NCBI GenBank assembly: GCA_026770025.1 | Contig: JAMXDE010000009.1 | Location: 2,331,001-2,395,000, forward strand | Length of the DNA stretch: 64,000 nucleotides | Direction of reading: 5' to 3' | Source of the DNA: Craspedostauros australis | Taxonomy: Eukaryota > Bacillariophyta > Bacillariophyceae > Mastogloiales > Achnanthaceae | Part shown: positions 22,255-33,202 of the stretch, piece after piece | Layout: every line of letters starts with the position of its first letter | How positions within the stretch are numbered: the first letter of the stretch is position 1 | Translations under genes and position numbers: made by a program | Notes under the pieces: model-generated | The model's database searches: none | The model's input: only the letters and a program-made list of their open reading frames with translations | What the model was told of the DNA's origin: nothing

Positions 22255-22865
22255 TATTAGCTCAAACTAGTATTCCTATTAGTCGTGTTAAGATTTAGTC
22301 TAGTTAGTCAAATGAACGACTGCTCAGAGTTTGAGCGGGACTGAAGCGTGACTCGATGTCGGTGGGATGGGGTCCCACCCTCGAATCGTGCTCTACTTAA
22401 GACGATGTCGCGTGTCCGCTGAATTTGGGTTTGGGCGATCGGGCCATCCCACGCCACTTATGGGCGTGACATGACCTGTCCTGAACGGACAATCGGGTCA
22501 AACCGTTGGATGAACCTTGTTCCCCCAAATTGATCGGAAGAGAGTGAACAACAAAACTCTCTCTCCGACCGTCACGAAATTGATGTCTCCTCTTGGAAAT
22601 GGCAACATCGACACCGCGATGATTGCACGTACGGAGACTCAACGCTCCACTATGTTACTACTAATAGAGATGTTGCAGATCCAACTATAATGGATGCTGC
22701 ACATCACATGCTCACAATCCTTTTGAAAGTCTCATTTGGATTTGTTACAGCTCTAAAGACTAAGACACACACTCAACAACAACCTCGTTCACCTACTGTA
22801 CTACCACCGATTGATCACCCTTCGGCGTTCAGTAAGTTCACCTCGTTTTCATTATCGTTCTATCA
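22255..22865 (+). repeat. 3' LTR of Copia A
   Basis: 611 bp, preceded by a short purine tract 'ggggag' that fits a polypurine primer. Confidence 0.93.
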
Positions 22866-23159
22866 AATACAGAGAGGAGCGAGAGAGCATCTCGCGTACC
22901 GACTCATAGTCGGAGACTGAATCTACGAAACAGATTGAAGCACCGAGAGCATCGGGTAAGAGAACGGGCATACACCAAGAGGATCGGAGTAGCCAAGTAA
23001 TGAAATAGCAAACAGACGACTATCAACCAACACCATCTTCCACGATCGTAGGTTACCGTGAGCGGAACTTGTCAACACGTTTATAAACGATAGATCAGGG
23101 CGAGCCCGCGGATCGGATCGTGCGAGGAAGACGAACATCATTCAAGAGCAGCAGATTGA

Positions 23160-26100
23160 ATGAGCGAGGAAGAGGAATTGAGAGACATCCCTCTGTCCAA
23201 CCCGACTATCAAGAGAGAAGAAGGTGCGAGTGAGACTCCACCACGACAAGAGAAGGAAGCAGCCGCGGCTACTGTCCTATCAGGCGCAGACGCAAGCGCG
23301 ATCGACGAGACCGAAGAAGAACGGTCTGCAAGACTACATCGCAAGGAGAAGAGCATTCTCAAGGCGATCAAGCAAGAGGAGACTGGTGTGACGAAGAGCA
23401 TTCGCACAGCCAAACAGAGTGGGAAAAGTGAGACACCACCAGGAGGAGAATTTGTGACGAAAACAATCTCCGCGCAACTACGAGCGAAAATCGAAGAATC
23501 GATAACACAGAAACAGACGGAAATCAAGGGCGCGAGCGCACCAACGACAAAACAACGAATCAACATGGCAACATCAGCCAACATGAACAAGCGACGCATC
23601 AAGGCGCCAATGTTCAGTGGTGAACAGGAAGACTATAGCGCATGGGAGTCCCAAGCGAAGGCATACGCTCGTGCACAGAAGACGAGAGACGTGATGTTGG
23701 GCAAGACCAAGGTCCCAACAGTGAGTGAAATCGCGGCAGCCACCGACGATGCCAAGGAAGCGATGGAGGAAACCTACGAACTGGGATGCGACTGCTTCAG
23801 CGATCTGATCCTCATGATGGATGCAGAGAAAGGAAAAGGCAAGCAGGCCATCCAATACATCAACCAATGCATCTCTGACGATTATCCCGAAGGAGATGCA
23901 CATGCAGCGTGGAACGTTCTCGAGGAGAAGTTCCGTCCATCCGATGCGGTGACGAAGATCAAACTCAAGCGCCAATTCAACAACGAAAAGATGAAGAGAG
24001 ACACGGACCCCGACATCTACATCACACAACTCGAAGGTCTACGATCGCGTCTCCACGATGTCAAGTACGAGATCACGGACGAGGAAATGATCATGCAAAT
24101 CCTCAGCACGGTGAGCAGCGAGTACAGAATCCACATCGTGAACTTCCAACATCAACTCACGTTTAATCCGGAACTAGTTACCATCAACACAGTGAGAGGA
24201 GTACTCTGCACAGCATACGCCACCCATCAAGGAGGCAAGGCGTACGTCGACGACTTCCAAGACAGCAACACGAAGAGCAACGACACCGGCTTCACAAGCA
24301 CCAGTAACTTCAAGGGCACCTGTCACAACTGTGGTGTGTATGGTCACAGATCCGCCGATTGCCCAGAACGCAAGAAATCAAACAACAAGAAAAACAACAA
24401 CAACAACAACAAGATGAACGGAAAGCGCAACAACAACTGCAACAAAGGAAGCGGCTTCAACGGGAAGTGCAACTACTGTGGCATCTTCGGACACCGCGAG
24501 GCGGAGTGCCGAAAGAAGAAGTTCAACGAGAACAAGAAGGCCAACGAACAAGCCAACACAGCAACGGAAGGACACGACAAGAGCGGGCACGAGATGGTAC
24601 TCTTGGCAAAGGACATGCCGCTCTGCATGTTGGTGTCCGACGACTACATCGAAGACTCCTTCTTCGATAACTTCGAGTGCGTCAGGAGTGACGACGAAGT
24701 ACAGGACGATGAGATCGTCCCGGAGTGGCTCAGCGAAGAGCCGATCATCCACGAGGTGGATCCAAGACGCGAAGTAAGCTACGAATGCTGCTTCAACGCA
24801 AACGATCTGATCGGTCCATACGGCGACGGAGCCGAGATGGACAGCGAGGCCATCGATAGCGACATCGAAGAGGCAATGAGCGAAGACAACGAAGACGCCG
24901 ACGAGAACGGCTCAGACGAAGACGCCGACGAGGACGGCGCAGATGGAGACGACGACGACACCACCAGAGACGGGACGAACCGCGCCGAGGCGCCGCTTCC
25001 TCCAGCAATGCGAAATGAGAGAACGGGCATCTTCGATGAAGAGGACGACGATGAAGCTGAGGACCATCCAAACGACGCGTTCAATCCCTACGAAGCTGTC
25101 GTCTATCCAATTCGAATCCAATTCCCACCGGAACCGAATCCCAGAAGAGTCGAAGACATCTACCGACTACAAACCTTCCCAGAACCAACGGTCACTGCAA
25201 AACGAATGCAGAAGCAGCTCATCTACGACGCGGTTCTAACAGCTGCATTACCGATGTTCCCAGGGTTCGTGAACGAACCATTGCGATACATTTGGGTGAA
25301 CATGGTAAGCACCATCCTATCCGATAACTTCAAATCGATTGAAGAGATCCTCGCAAACGCAGCCATCCTCAACCGACTACTGCAAGCAAACGAAGTGGAG
25401 GAACTCTCCAAACTGGACTTGCACTACGTGCTCGGAGGATGCATGCAGGTGCTCCTGCGCGAGCGACCACGCGTCACACCGTATGACACGGTCACCGGAG
25501 TTCATCGTAACAGCACAGTTCCAGCGCACTTCGCAGAGCTACCAAGCGATGACGAAGCGGATGAGCATCAAAATCCATACAACGAAGATGGAGTGCATGA
25601 AGATGAAGAGGCAGACGGCCTCATGGATGAAATGGCCACAGCAGCCGTGGAGCAGCTCCACGAACTCAGCACCAAGTACAAGGACAAGGTCAACAAGGAC
25701 ACCTGGCTTGCCGACAGCGGAGCTTCGTGTCACATCGTCAATTCAGATACCGCTCTCTTCAACGTGCGGCACATCAAGTCCTTCGTCCAAGTGGGAGACA
25801 GCACGAAGCTGGAATCTCCCAAAATGGGATCCATTCGCTTGAAGGTCAAGCAACGAGACAACACTGGCCACATCATCCGGCTCGATGACGTGAAGTACAC
25901 ACCGAAATTGGCGGTGAACCTTTTCTCTACGAACAAGGCTCTGTACAACGGTTACCAGCTTGGTAACAACGGCATTCTGATGGACATCATCAACAGATCC
26001 GGAACAAAGATCGTGTTCGATCGAGTCTTCCCCACATCCAACAGATTCATCACGGGAGTGCAGATGCATCCCATCATGCCAACGAACAACGACAAGGTTT

Positions 26101-29100
26101 GCACAGCCATCGTCAAGAATTCATCCAAGGAGATCAGCGCGGTGAACTTGCACCGAATGTTCGGCCACGCGCCACTCGAGACCATGAAGCGGACAGCCGC
26201 TCAATACGGATGGAAGATCATTGGCGAGATGCTGGTGTGTCGCGTCTGCGCGGTCACGAACGCAAGAGTGAAGAACATTCCGAAGGCGACGATTCCAAGA
26301 GCAACTCGCTGTGGCGAACGGCTCTTCATTGACATTAGTTACACTAAACACACAAGCTTCGGAGATAAACGCTACTGGACCTTGATCGTGGACGACTGCA
26401 CGGATCACTGCTGGAGTTTCTTTCTCAAGAACAAAGGTGATCAACCAGGGTACATCAAACGATTCGTCCAGACGATCAAATCACAGACTGGTGATCAACA
26501 AATCATCTTCCGAGGAGACAACAGCGGAGAGAATAAATCCACGCAGGATACTCTCATCGATGCAGGACTCAACGTGAAATTCGAATTCACAGCATCGAAC
26601 ACGCCGCAACAGAACGGTAGAGTGGAACGCAAGTTCGCGTACCTCTACACCAAGATCCGCTCCATGCTCAATGGAGCACAACTCGACGAAGAATATAGGC
26701 ATGGCCTGTGGGTAGCAGCTGCGAGCACTGTCACCGCCATCGCCAACATCACTGTAGCGAAGAACCAAAAGGAGTCACCTCATCGACAATTCTTCGGCAG
26801 CGATCCACCATACGCGGATGCACTCCGCACGTTTGGAGAGGTGGGTGTTGTGAAGACTACCTACGGCGGGATAACCGCCAAGCTCAAGAATAGAGGAGAG
26901 GAAATGGTGTTCATCGGATATGCACACCAACACGCATCAGGGGTCTACAACATGTACAGACCATCAACCAAGTCACTGATCTGCTCACGTGATATCAAGT
27001 GGCTCAATAAATCATACGGACAGTTCCGTGGCTGGGCACCAGCACCGAACATATCCAGCGAAGCAGGAACAACAGATGCAGACGGCTTCACAACCATCGG
27101 ACGGAAGGGAGCGACACCGAAGACGGCAACGCATCGAACATCAGAAGCAAAGAGAGTATCTTTCGCTGACAGCAACAGCTACTACATCCTATCGGATAGC
27201 GACGATGAGGATGATGAGGACGATGGAGCAGTAACCCAACTAATCCATAACGACGAGGAAGATCGGAGCGAATCCAATCATGAGGATGACGAGACCACAG
27301 CATCCGGCAACGAAGCCGACAAGGACGCAGGCATCACTCCTCCAAACACACCAGCGAGATCTACACATGACACACCATCCAGACCTCCACCAAGCAAACC
27401 AAGCAAGCATGACGTGGCTAGAAAGGAGAGAATCCGACGCCATGAAGCACGAGGCAGGAAGGGAGAAGTTAATCCTAAGTCCACTACAGGGAAGAATATT
27501 CCCAGAGCTCCGCGTGAGCTCGCAGACTTCAACGAACAAGGTCGAAAGGAAGAGGGCTATGAGAGCGAGTCATCATCCAATGAAGCGAGTGATGAACTCA
27601 GCGATGAGGTGGTCGACGAATCCAACAACGAATCTACAGATGACGAAGAAATCGTAGATGAAGGAGAGATCGAGATCACTCACCATAGCACAACAGGACT
27701 ATACGGGATGAACGCAATCATTACCGAGGCACCAACGATCGACATCGGATTGTCGATGCAGGACCAGAACAAGGAACAAGAGAAGCACATCGAACCAACA
27801 ACATTCGATGGAGCCTTCAATCACCCAGATCCCATCCATCGAAAGGGATATCGAGCAGCCATCAAGAAGGAGTTCGACTCCATGGACACACAAAAGGTGT
27901 ACAGCAAGATCAAACAAGACGCCATCCCACGCGGCCGCAGATGCTGCAAATGCAAATGGGTCTTCAAGCTGAAACGCGACGGCACACATCGAGCACGGCT
28001 CGTTGCATGTGGCTATTCACAAGTCGCAGGAATAGACTTTCAAGAGCATTACTCACCCGTCATCCATGACGTGACCTATCGGGTCATGATGGTGATCATG
28101 CTGATCAAGAAGATGGACTGCGCACTCGTCGATGTCGTGACGGCATTCCTACATGGAGACCTCGACGAGGAGATCTACATGAACTGTCCCAACAGGATGG
28201 ATCATCAACCAGACGAAGCCCTGACCCTACACAAACCAATCTACGGACTTGTGCAGAGCGCCAGGCAATGGTTCAAGATGTTGGTATCGACCCTCAAGAA
28301 TATCAACTTCGAACAGAGCGCGGCAGACCCGTGCCTGTTCCACAGGAAGACGAACGAAGGAAGCATGATCGTGGCCATCTACGTGGACGATTGCTTCTGC
28401 TGCGGAGACTCCAAGGCACTGGAGACATTCCTGAAGGACATCCAAGGCAGCAAGTTCAAGGTGACAATCGAGCGCGGACTCGGAGACTACCTCAGCTGCA
28501 ACATCGAACTGAACCATGACAAGACCAAAGCAACATTACGTCAACCACACCTCATCCGACATCTCATCGAAGAGTTCGGAACCAAGGTTGAGAAGATGCA
28601 ACGCTATGGGACACCGGGAACCCTGGGTCAAATCATCGTACGACCATCCGAAGATAACGGACTGCAGAAGGTCGGACCGGAAGAACATGCCGAATATCGC
28701 CGAGGCGTCGGTATGCTACTCTTCCTCATCAAGCACTCGCGACCAGATATCGCGAACCCTGTGAGGGAACTCTCCAAGGTATTGATCGGGCCCACCAAGG
28801 CCGCAATGAAGGAGATGTATCGGATCATCAAGTATGTGATCGATACAAAGGACTATGGATTGAAGATCCATCCAGCGCGTCCAGACAATGACGGCTGGGA
28901 CATGGAGCTCTTCTGCGATAGCGAATATGCAGGAGACAAGAACACGAGAATCAGCGTAGGAGGGCTCATCCTATACCTGTGCAAGGTACCAATCCTTTGG
29001 CGATCCAAAGCACAGAAGGCCGTCACACTCAGCTCATCCGAAGCAGAATACGTTGCCCTTTCCGAAGCGGCAAAGGAGATCTTCTTCGTCGTGCAGCTAC

Positions 29101-29378
29101 TCAAAAGTGTGGGCGTCCCAGTGAAGACACCGATCAAGGTCCGCGTGGACAACATCAGAGCGATCTTCATCGCCAAGAACCCATCAACATCCCAACGATC
29201 GCGGCACATCGACGTGCGCCATCACTACGTGAGGAACATGGTAATCAACAAAACCATCGAAATCATTTTCGTCAAATCCGAACAGAACACAAGCGACGGA
29301 TTCACCAAGAACATCAAGGCCGACTTACAACGTGAACATGAGAAGTCGTACCTTGACACATCGAGAACATTCGAATGA
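23160..29378 (+). CDS. gag-pol polyprotein of Copia B, one open frame
   Basis: Parts in order: gag; two CCHC zinc knuckles ('CHNCGVYGHRSADC', 'CNYCGIFGHREAEC'); a long acidic stretch not usual for Copia; aspartic protease ('WLADSGASCHIV'); GAG-pre-integrase zinc region; integrase ('FIDISYTKH', 'TPQQNGRVERKF'); an acidic linker; reverse transcriptase ('IYVDDCFCC'); and RNase H ('SSSEAEYVALSEAAKE'). It starts at the ATG at 23160, 82 bases after the 5' LTR. The frame is open throughout. Confidence 0.9.
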   Translation: MSEEEELRDIPLSNPTIKREEGASETPPRQEKEAAAATVLSGADASAIDETEEERSARLHRKEKSILKAIKQEETGVTKSIRTAKQSGKSETPPGGEFVTKTISAQLRAKIEESITQKQTEIKGASAPTTKQRINMATSANMNKRRIKAPMFSGEQEDYSAWESQAKAYARAQKTRDVMLGKTKVPTVSEIAAATDDAKEAMEETYELGCDCFSDLILMMDAEKGKGKQAIQYINQCISDDYPEGDAHAAWNVLEEKFRPSDAVTKIKLKRQFNNEKMKRDTDPDIYITQLEGLRSRLHDVKYEITDEEMIMQILSTVSSEYRIHIVNFQHQLTFNPELVTINTVRGVLCTAYATHQGGKAYVDDFQDSNTKSNDTGFTSTSNFKGTCHNCGVYGHRSADCPERKKSNNKKNNNNNNKMNGKRNNNCNKGSGFNGKCNYCGIFGHREAECRKKKFNENKKANEQANTATEGHDKSGHEMVLLAKDMPLCMLVSDDYIEDSFFDNFECVRSDDEVQDDEIVPEWLSEEPIIHEVDPRREVSYECCFNANDLIGPYGDGAEMDSEAIDSDIEEAMSEDNEDADENGSDEDADEDGADGDDDDTTRDGTNRAEAPLPPAMRNERTGIFDEEDDDEAEDHPNDAFNPYEAVVYPIRIQFPPEPNPRRVEDIYRLQTFPEPTVTAKRMQKQLIYDAVLTAALPMFPGFVNEPLRYIWVNMVSTILSDNFKSIEEILANAAILNRLLQANEVEELSKLDLHYVLGGCMQVLLRERPRVTPYDTVTGVHRNSTVPAHFAELPSDDEADEHQNPYNEDGVHEDEEADGLMDEMATAAVEQLHELSTKYKDKVNKDTWLADSGASCHIVNSDTALFNVRHIKSFVQVGDSTKLESPKMGSIRLKVKQRDNTGHIIRLDDVKYTPKLAVNLFSTNKALYNGYQLGNNGILMDIINRSGTKIVFDRVFPTSNRFITGVQMHPIMPTNNDKVCTAIVKNSSKEISAVNLHRMFGHAPLETMKRTAAQYGWKIIGEMLVCRVCAVTNARVKNIPKATIPRATRCGERLFIDISYTKHTSFGDKRYWTLIVDDCTDHCWSFFLKNKGDQPGYIKRFVQTIKSQTGDQQIIFRGDNSGENKSTQDTLIDAGLNVKFEFTASNTPQQNGRVERKFAYLYTKIRSMLNGAQLDEEYRHGLWVAAASTVTAIANITVAKNQKESPHRQFFGSDPPYADALRTFGEVGVVKTTYGGITAKLKNRGEEMVFIGYAHQHASGVYNMYRPSTKSLICSRDIKWLNKSYGQFRGWAPAPNISSEAGTTDADGFTTIGRKGATPKTATHRTSEAKRVSFADSNSYYILSDSDDEDDEDDGAVTQLIHNDEEDRSESNHEDDETTASGNEADKDAGITPPNTPARSTHDTPSRPPPSKPSKHDVARKERIRRHEARGRKGEVNPKSTTGKNIPRAPRELADFNEQGRKEEGYESESSSNEASDELSDEVVDESNNESTDDEEIVDEGEIEITHHSTTGLYGMNAIITEAPTIDIGLSMQDQNKEQEKHIEPTTFDGAFNHPDPIHRKGYRAAIKKEFDSMDTQKVYSKIKQDAIPRGRRCCKCKWVFKLKRDGTHRARLVACGYSQVAGIDFQEHYSPVIHDVTYRVMMVIMLIKKMDCALVDVVTAFLHGDLDEEIYMNCPNRMDHQPDEALTLHKPIYGLVQSARQWFKMLVSTLKNINFEQSAADPCLFHRKTNEGSMIVAIYVDDCFCCGDSKALETFLKDIQGSKFKVTIERGLGDYLSCNIELNHDKTKATLRQPHLIRHLIEEFGTKVEKMQRYGTPGTLGQIIVRPSEDNGLQKVGPEEHAEYRRGVGMLLFLIKHSRPDIANPVRELSKVLIGPTKAAMKEMYRIIKYVIDTKDYGLKIHPARPDNDGWDMELFCDSEYAGDKNTRISVGGLILYLCKVPILWRSKAQKAVTLSSSEAEYVALSEAAKEIFFVVQLLKSVGVPVKTPIKVRVDNIRAIFIAKNPSTSQRSRHIDVRHHYVRNMVINKTIEIIFVKSEQNTSDGFTKNIKADLQREHEKSYLDTSRTFE

Positions 29379-29398
29379 CCGAATGCACACAGGAAGGG

Positions 29399-30199
29399 TG
29401 TCGAGATGTACATGTGAGTATACGTCAAGATGTACGTGTATATGTGCATCGTTCACCCGCTATTCTCTCATACGCACTTGGACGGTATAACTACACTCGT
29501 GTCGATAGTATGCTGTGATTCGTCAGAATTACAGAGGAAATGGAACACACAAAAAGGGGCAAGATTTCTGGAGGAAATTTGCAAACAACGATTTCTGGGA
29601 GAATCAGAAGATCGTCCGTCCATGCATCAATGGTACCAAGAGAATCTCGAGGTACTTCCCAACTAAACCTCAGATGACGATATCATCTGACAGACTGCTG
29701 CATCACCAATGGAACATGACATCTGGAGAGCAGAAGGACGCCTACTGACGTCGACAGGATGTCATCGTGTCACCACGTCGACATCTGTCTCCAAGTCAGA
29801 GCAGGAGGCGAAGATCCGATGACCCATGAAGATCATGGATACTGAAGGTGAACTTCAAATGGTAAGTACTCATGGAGTAGGAACCAGTACTGAACAAACG
29901 GAGTGTCGAATGCGGAATACGCATCGAACACGGAGTATCGTGTAGCATGAGTACACGATGTTGAGAGAGAGAGAGAGAGAGAGAGAGAATACAGAGAGGA
30001 GCGAGAGAGGATCTCGCGTACCGACTCATAGTCGGAGACTGAATCTACGAAACAGATTGAAGCGCCGAGAGCATCGGGCAAGACAACTGGTGTACACCGA
30101 GAGGATCGGAGTAACCAAGTAATGAAATAGCAAGCAGACGACTATCAACCAACACCATCTTCCACGATCGTAGGTTACCGTGAGCGGAACTTGCCAACA
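29399..30199 (+). repeat. 3' LTR of Copia B
   Basis: 801 bp. It contains a GA microsatellite near 29963-29988 that is longer than in the 5' copy. The flank 30200-30899 holds no supportable gene; near 30450-30525 it has short 'tctccgatca'-like repeats. Confidence 0.9.
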
Positions 30200-30899
30200 A
30201 TCACCATAGGTCCCTCTGTTGGCCTAGCATGCATCCGTCTTGCATTCATCGCAAATTCACCATGGACATGCATGCACCACCGGGTGCCCCATATCCGTGC
30301 ACACAAGCACGTTGTCCTCCGCTGATAGTTTCGTTGCCTTAGACATCGCCGAGTCGCAAGCATCATACAGATCGGTTCATTCAATCAGATCACGATTGCC
30401 CATTCGTCACGGGAACACATTGGTTGGGAGCTCATTCAGCTCCTCATCGTCACACATCTCCGATCATCTCCGATGCTTCTCCGATCGTTTCTCCGATCAC
30501 TTCACCGATCACTTCACCGGCTTCCTGCAGGTTCGTCATCACTGATTGGTTCACAGGCCATCTCACTCTTCGTGGCATCGGCCTTCCTCCAGTACTCTTT
30601 TCTCATTGGGTGCGACATGAGGGCCGTAGTCGCGTGTATCGTGATGTTGGTCACGATTCCAACATCCCTGCCCCCTGCGACATTCACGTGTGATTGGCAT
30701 TCCTGCATTGAGGTCACGAACATCAAGGTATGGTTCGCATTCGGCACGTGTCGTTCTCCATCGCGAAACACGTGCAGCTCACATTTTCCTGTCACAAAGA
30801 TCCAAGGGTGGTATTTGCGGTAAATTATCATATCACGACGTTCGGCTCCTTACTCCTGGGAGGTGCGGCAATTCGGTGTTTCAGAACACCCGATCCCTG

Positions 30900-31090
30900 A
30901 CAGATACTCTCAGAAATCGTTGTTGACGAATTTCTCCTGAAATTCTGATCGGTTTCGTGTGCCCGAATCTGTGATGTGATTTTGACAAATCACAGCTCAA
31001 TGTCCAACACGAGTGTAGTTGTACCGTCTGGACATGAGTATTAGAGAATAACGGGTGAACGATGCACATACACATATGCACATCTCAACA
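30900..31090 (-). repeat. Old LTR fragment related to Copia B
   Basis: On the minus strand it matches the first about 190 bases of the B-family LTR ('gtgcatcgttcacccgttat', 'aacgatttctgagag') with many differences. It is an older fragment than the other copies. It abuts the truncated phosphodiesterase gene, so an LTR junction may mark where that gene was cut. Confidence 0.75.
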
Positions 31091-33202
31091 CACGTCTGCA
31101 ACAGCGTCAATGATCTGCTTGCCTTGGTGGAACTGCCGGATCCGGAGGACACGGATCCCAACGACATTCGTCTCGTCACGACCGATCCATGGACGCAGTT
31201 CGCCCTCGTCTTCGCCGCCCTTGTTCATGGCATTGATCATTCCGGCGTCCCCAATGCCCAGCTCATCAAGGAGAAGACGCACGTTGCCAACGCCTACCAG
31301 AACAAGAGCGTCGCAGAACAGAACTCGGTGGAGCTGGCGTGGAATCTGCTGCTGGAGCCGTGATACAGAGATCTGCGCAATTGCATCTTCCGCACGTCGC
31401 AAGAAGTCAGCAGATTTCGTGGATTGGTCGTCACGGCCGTCATGGCCACGGATATTGCTGACAAAGAGCTGGCGGCATTACGCAAGGGTCGTGCTGCTGG
31501 CGTCATGAACGCTGCTGCGAATGGCGATGCTGCGTTACCGGCGTCATCGTCCGTGGCGGCATCATCATCGTCCCCGTGCATTGATGCAGTCAGCCGCAGG
31601 GCAACCTTCGTGCTCGAAACCTTGATCCAGGCCGCCGATGTCTCGCACACGATGCAAAGCTTTTCGATTTACAAACGATGGAACCGCAAACTGTACAGCG
31701 AGATGTACGCTGCCTTCAAATACGGACGCGCCGAGAAGGACCCCACCGACGGCTGGTACAAGGGCGACATCGGCTTTTTCGATTTCTACATCATCACGCT
31801 GGCGCAAAAGCTCAAGCTGTGCGGCGTCGTCTCGTGCGAGCAGTACATCGAAGGTGCCAGATCCAATCGCAGCGAATGGGAACGCATCGGAGAGAGTCTC
31901 GTCAGAGACTACAACAGCACACGCAACGACGCCATTCCACGGGCTTCCACGAGCGGCCTGATGACAGCCAAGATCGCCAAACCACCCAGCCAGGATGTTC
32001 GCAGTCCCAAGATGTCTTCCAACAACACAGGCGCGTCGAAACCTGGACTTCGCAAGCAATCCTCCAAGATCAAACGTGCGACGCCACCATCAGCGACACC
32101 GAAAATGAAGAATACCAAGAAGACAAGCAACAACAAGAGCAAGACGAAGAAGAAGAAGATCACCGCCACGTCGAAACGCAACGGCAAAATCACACCAGCA
32201 GCAGCACCGCAGGTTGTGTTGAACATGTCCAACGTCATTCCAAGGAATTCTTACTCCCACTGGCACTCCGATTCCTCGTCGTCATCTTCATCATCGTGCT
32301 CGTCGTCCTCATCATCGTCTTGTTCGGTGTCCTCTGTGGATTTGGATGTTTCCGTTTCATCTGATGAAGAATCGTCGGATTCATCATCATCTTCATCTTC
32401 ATCTTGCGGATCATCGTCATCCTCATCGTCGTCATCTTGCTCTGTGTCGTGCTCTTCGTCATCCGATGACAATGAGCAGGAGGAAAAGAAGGTGGAGCAA
32501 CTTGCGATGGCAGCCAGACGCCGCAATATGTTCAAAAAGACAAAGGCAACCTGTGACAAGCACCAGCATCAGCAGAAGAAGAGCAAGGGTCGGAAGCAAC
32601 CCAGAAAGCAATCCAGGAAAATGAAGGAAGTGGAAAAGACGAAGCAGAGGGTTGGACGATCCAGGAAGCTGGCAGTGTCTCCCAAGAGGACGCCCGAAAA
32701 GCCACCAAAGAAAGCAAACAAACCAGTCAGCAAACCAAAGCAGAAGACGAAGAAACCTCCAAAGAAGAGCCAAGGCACCCCCGTGTCATATGCAGGCGAT
32801 AATAGCATGAGCGACAGCAATGTCAGCAGCTCAGCAAGATCGGTGGAATCGGACGGGCGCAAAGTGATGCATGGCACCACTTCGAAATCGACCAGCAGAC
32901 GCATTTCGCGTTCCGGCAAGCGCCCAACCTCCAAGGACCCCAGCCGTCGCAAGCGTTCCGTGTCCGGCGAATCTATGCGACGCCCCCCATCGTTGCAATC
33001 CGTCTCCTCCCGAGATCCGTCCATCACGCTGGATCAAGCATGCCTGCCCAAGAGTGGCGTCGCCAAGAAACGATCCAGCGGCTCTAAATCGACAACATCC
33101 TCCACCTCCGCCACATCGTCCAAATCATCCAACCAGCGACCCACCACACCCCCTCCGCGTGCCGGTACCAAGATCCGGTACTTCAACGACAATCCCATCT
33201 GA
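31091..33202 (+). pseudogene. 5'-truncated cyclic-nucleotide phosphodiesterase relic with Ser- and Lys-rich tail
   Basis: One frame (through 31055-31363 and 31424-33202) aligns with the phosphodiesterase half of the bifunctional enzyme encoded at 52037-56024: 'QFALVFAALVHGIDHSGVPN' against 'QFAAVFSALVHDVDHLGVPN', then 'VAEQNSVELAWNLLLEP', 'LIQAADVSHTMQ', and 'WYKGDIGFFDFYIITLA'. The metal-binding His-Asp pair is His-Gly here, the upstream H-x3-H motif is missing, and an in-frame TGA at 31361-31363 interrupts the domain. It therefore cannot encode a normal phosphodiesterase. After the domain comes a long tail: about 75 residues almost all Ser with Cys and Asp (nt about 32250-32460), then a Lys/Arg/Pro/Ser-rich stretch to the stop. 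The cyclase half is absent; an LTR fragment lies at the cut. The tail frame remains open. Confidence 0.75.

Larger units (their letters stand above)
15484..22865 (+). mobile_element. Copia (Ty1-type) LTR retrotransposon A, nested
   Basis: Two 611-bp LTRs (15484-16094 and 22255-22865) differ at about three positions (0.5%), indicating a very recent insertion. A 5-bp target duplication, aatac, lies at 15479-15483 and 22866-22870. The LTRs begin TATTAG and end ATCA. The internal region codes for gag-like, protease-like, integrase, reverse transcriptase and RNase H parts in the Copia order (integrase before reverse transcriptase). No zinc knuckle was noticed. The element looks almost whole, with about one break in the coding region. 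Confidence 0.92.
14894..23077 (+). repeat. 5' LTR of Copia B, split by element A
   Basis: LTR bases 14894-15483 continue at 22871-23077 after the inserted element A and one copy of its target duplication (22866-22870). The uninterrupted 3' LTR at 29399-30199 shows the empty-site sequence across the junction. Confidence 0.9.
14894..30199 (+). mobile_element. Copia (Ty1-type) LTR retrotransposon B, with element A nested in its 5' LTR
   Basis: The LTRs are about 800 bp: 14894-15483 plus 22871-23077 (split by element A), and 29399-30199. They begin TGTCGAG and end CAACA, and differ at roughly 5% of positions by eye, so B is clearly older than A. Without A it is about 7.9 kb. The internal region holds one long open gag-pol frame and looks whole. 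A purine tract (aggaaggg, 29391-29398) precedes the 3' LTR. The five bases outside the two LTRs do not match, so no target duplication is visible. Other copies of its LTR lie at 43852-44659 and 30900-31090. Confidence 0.9.
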
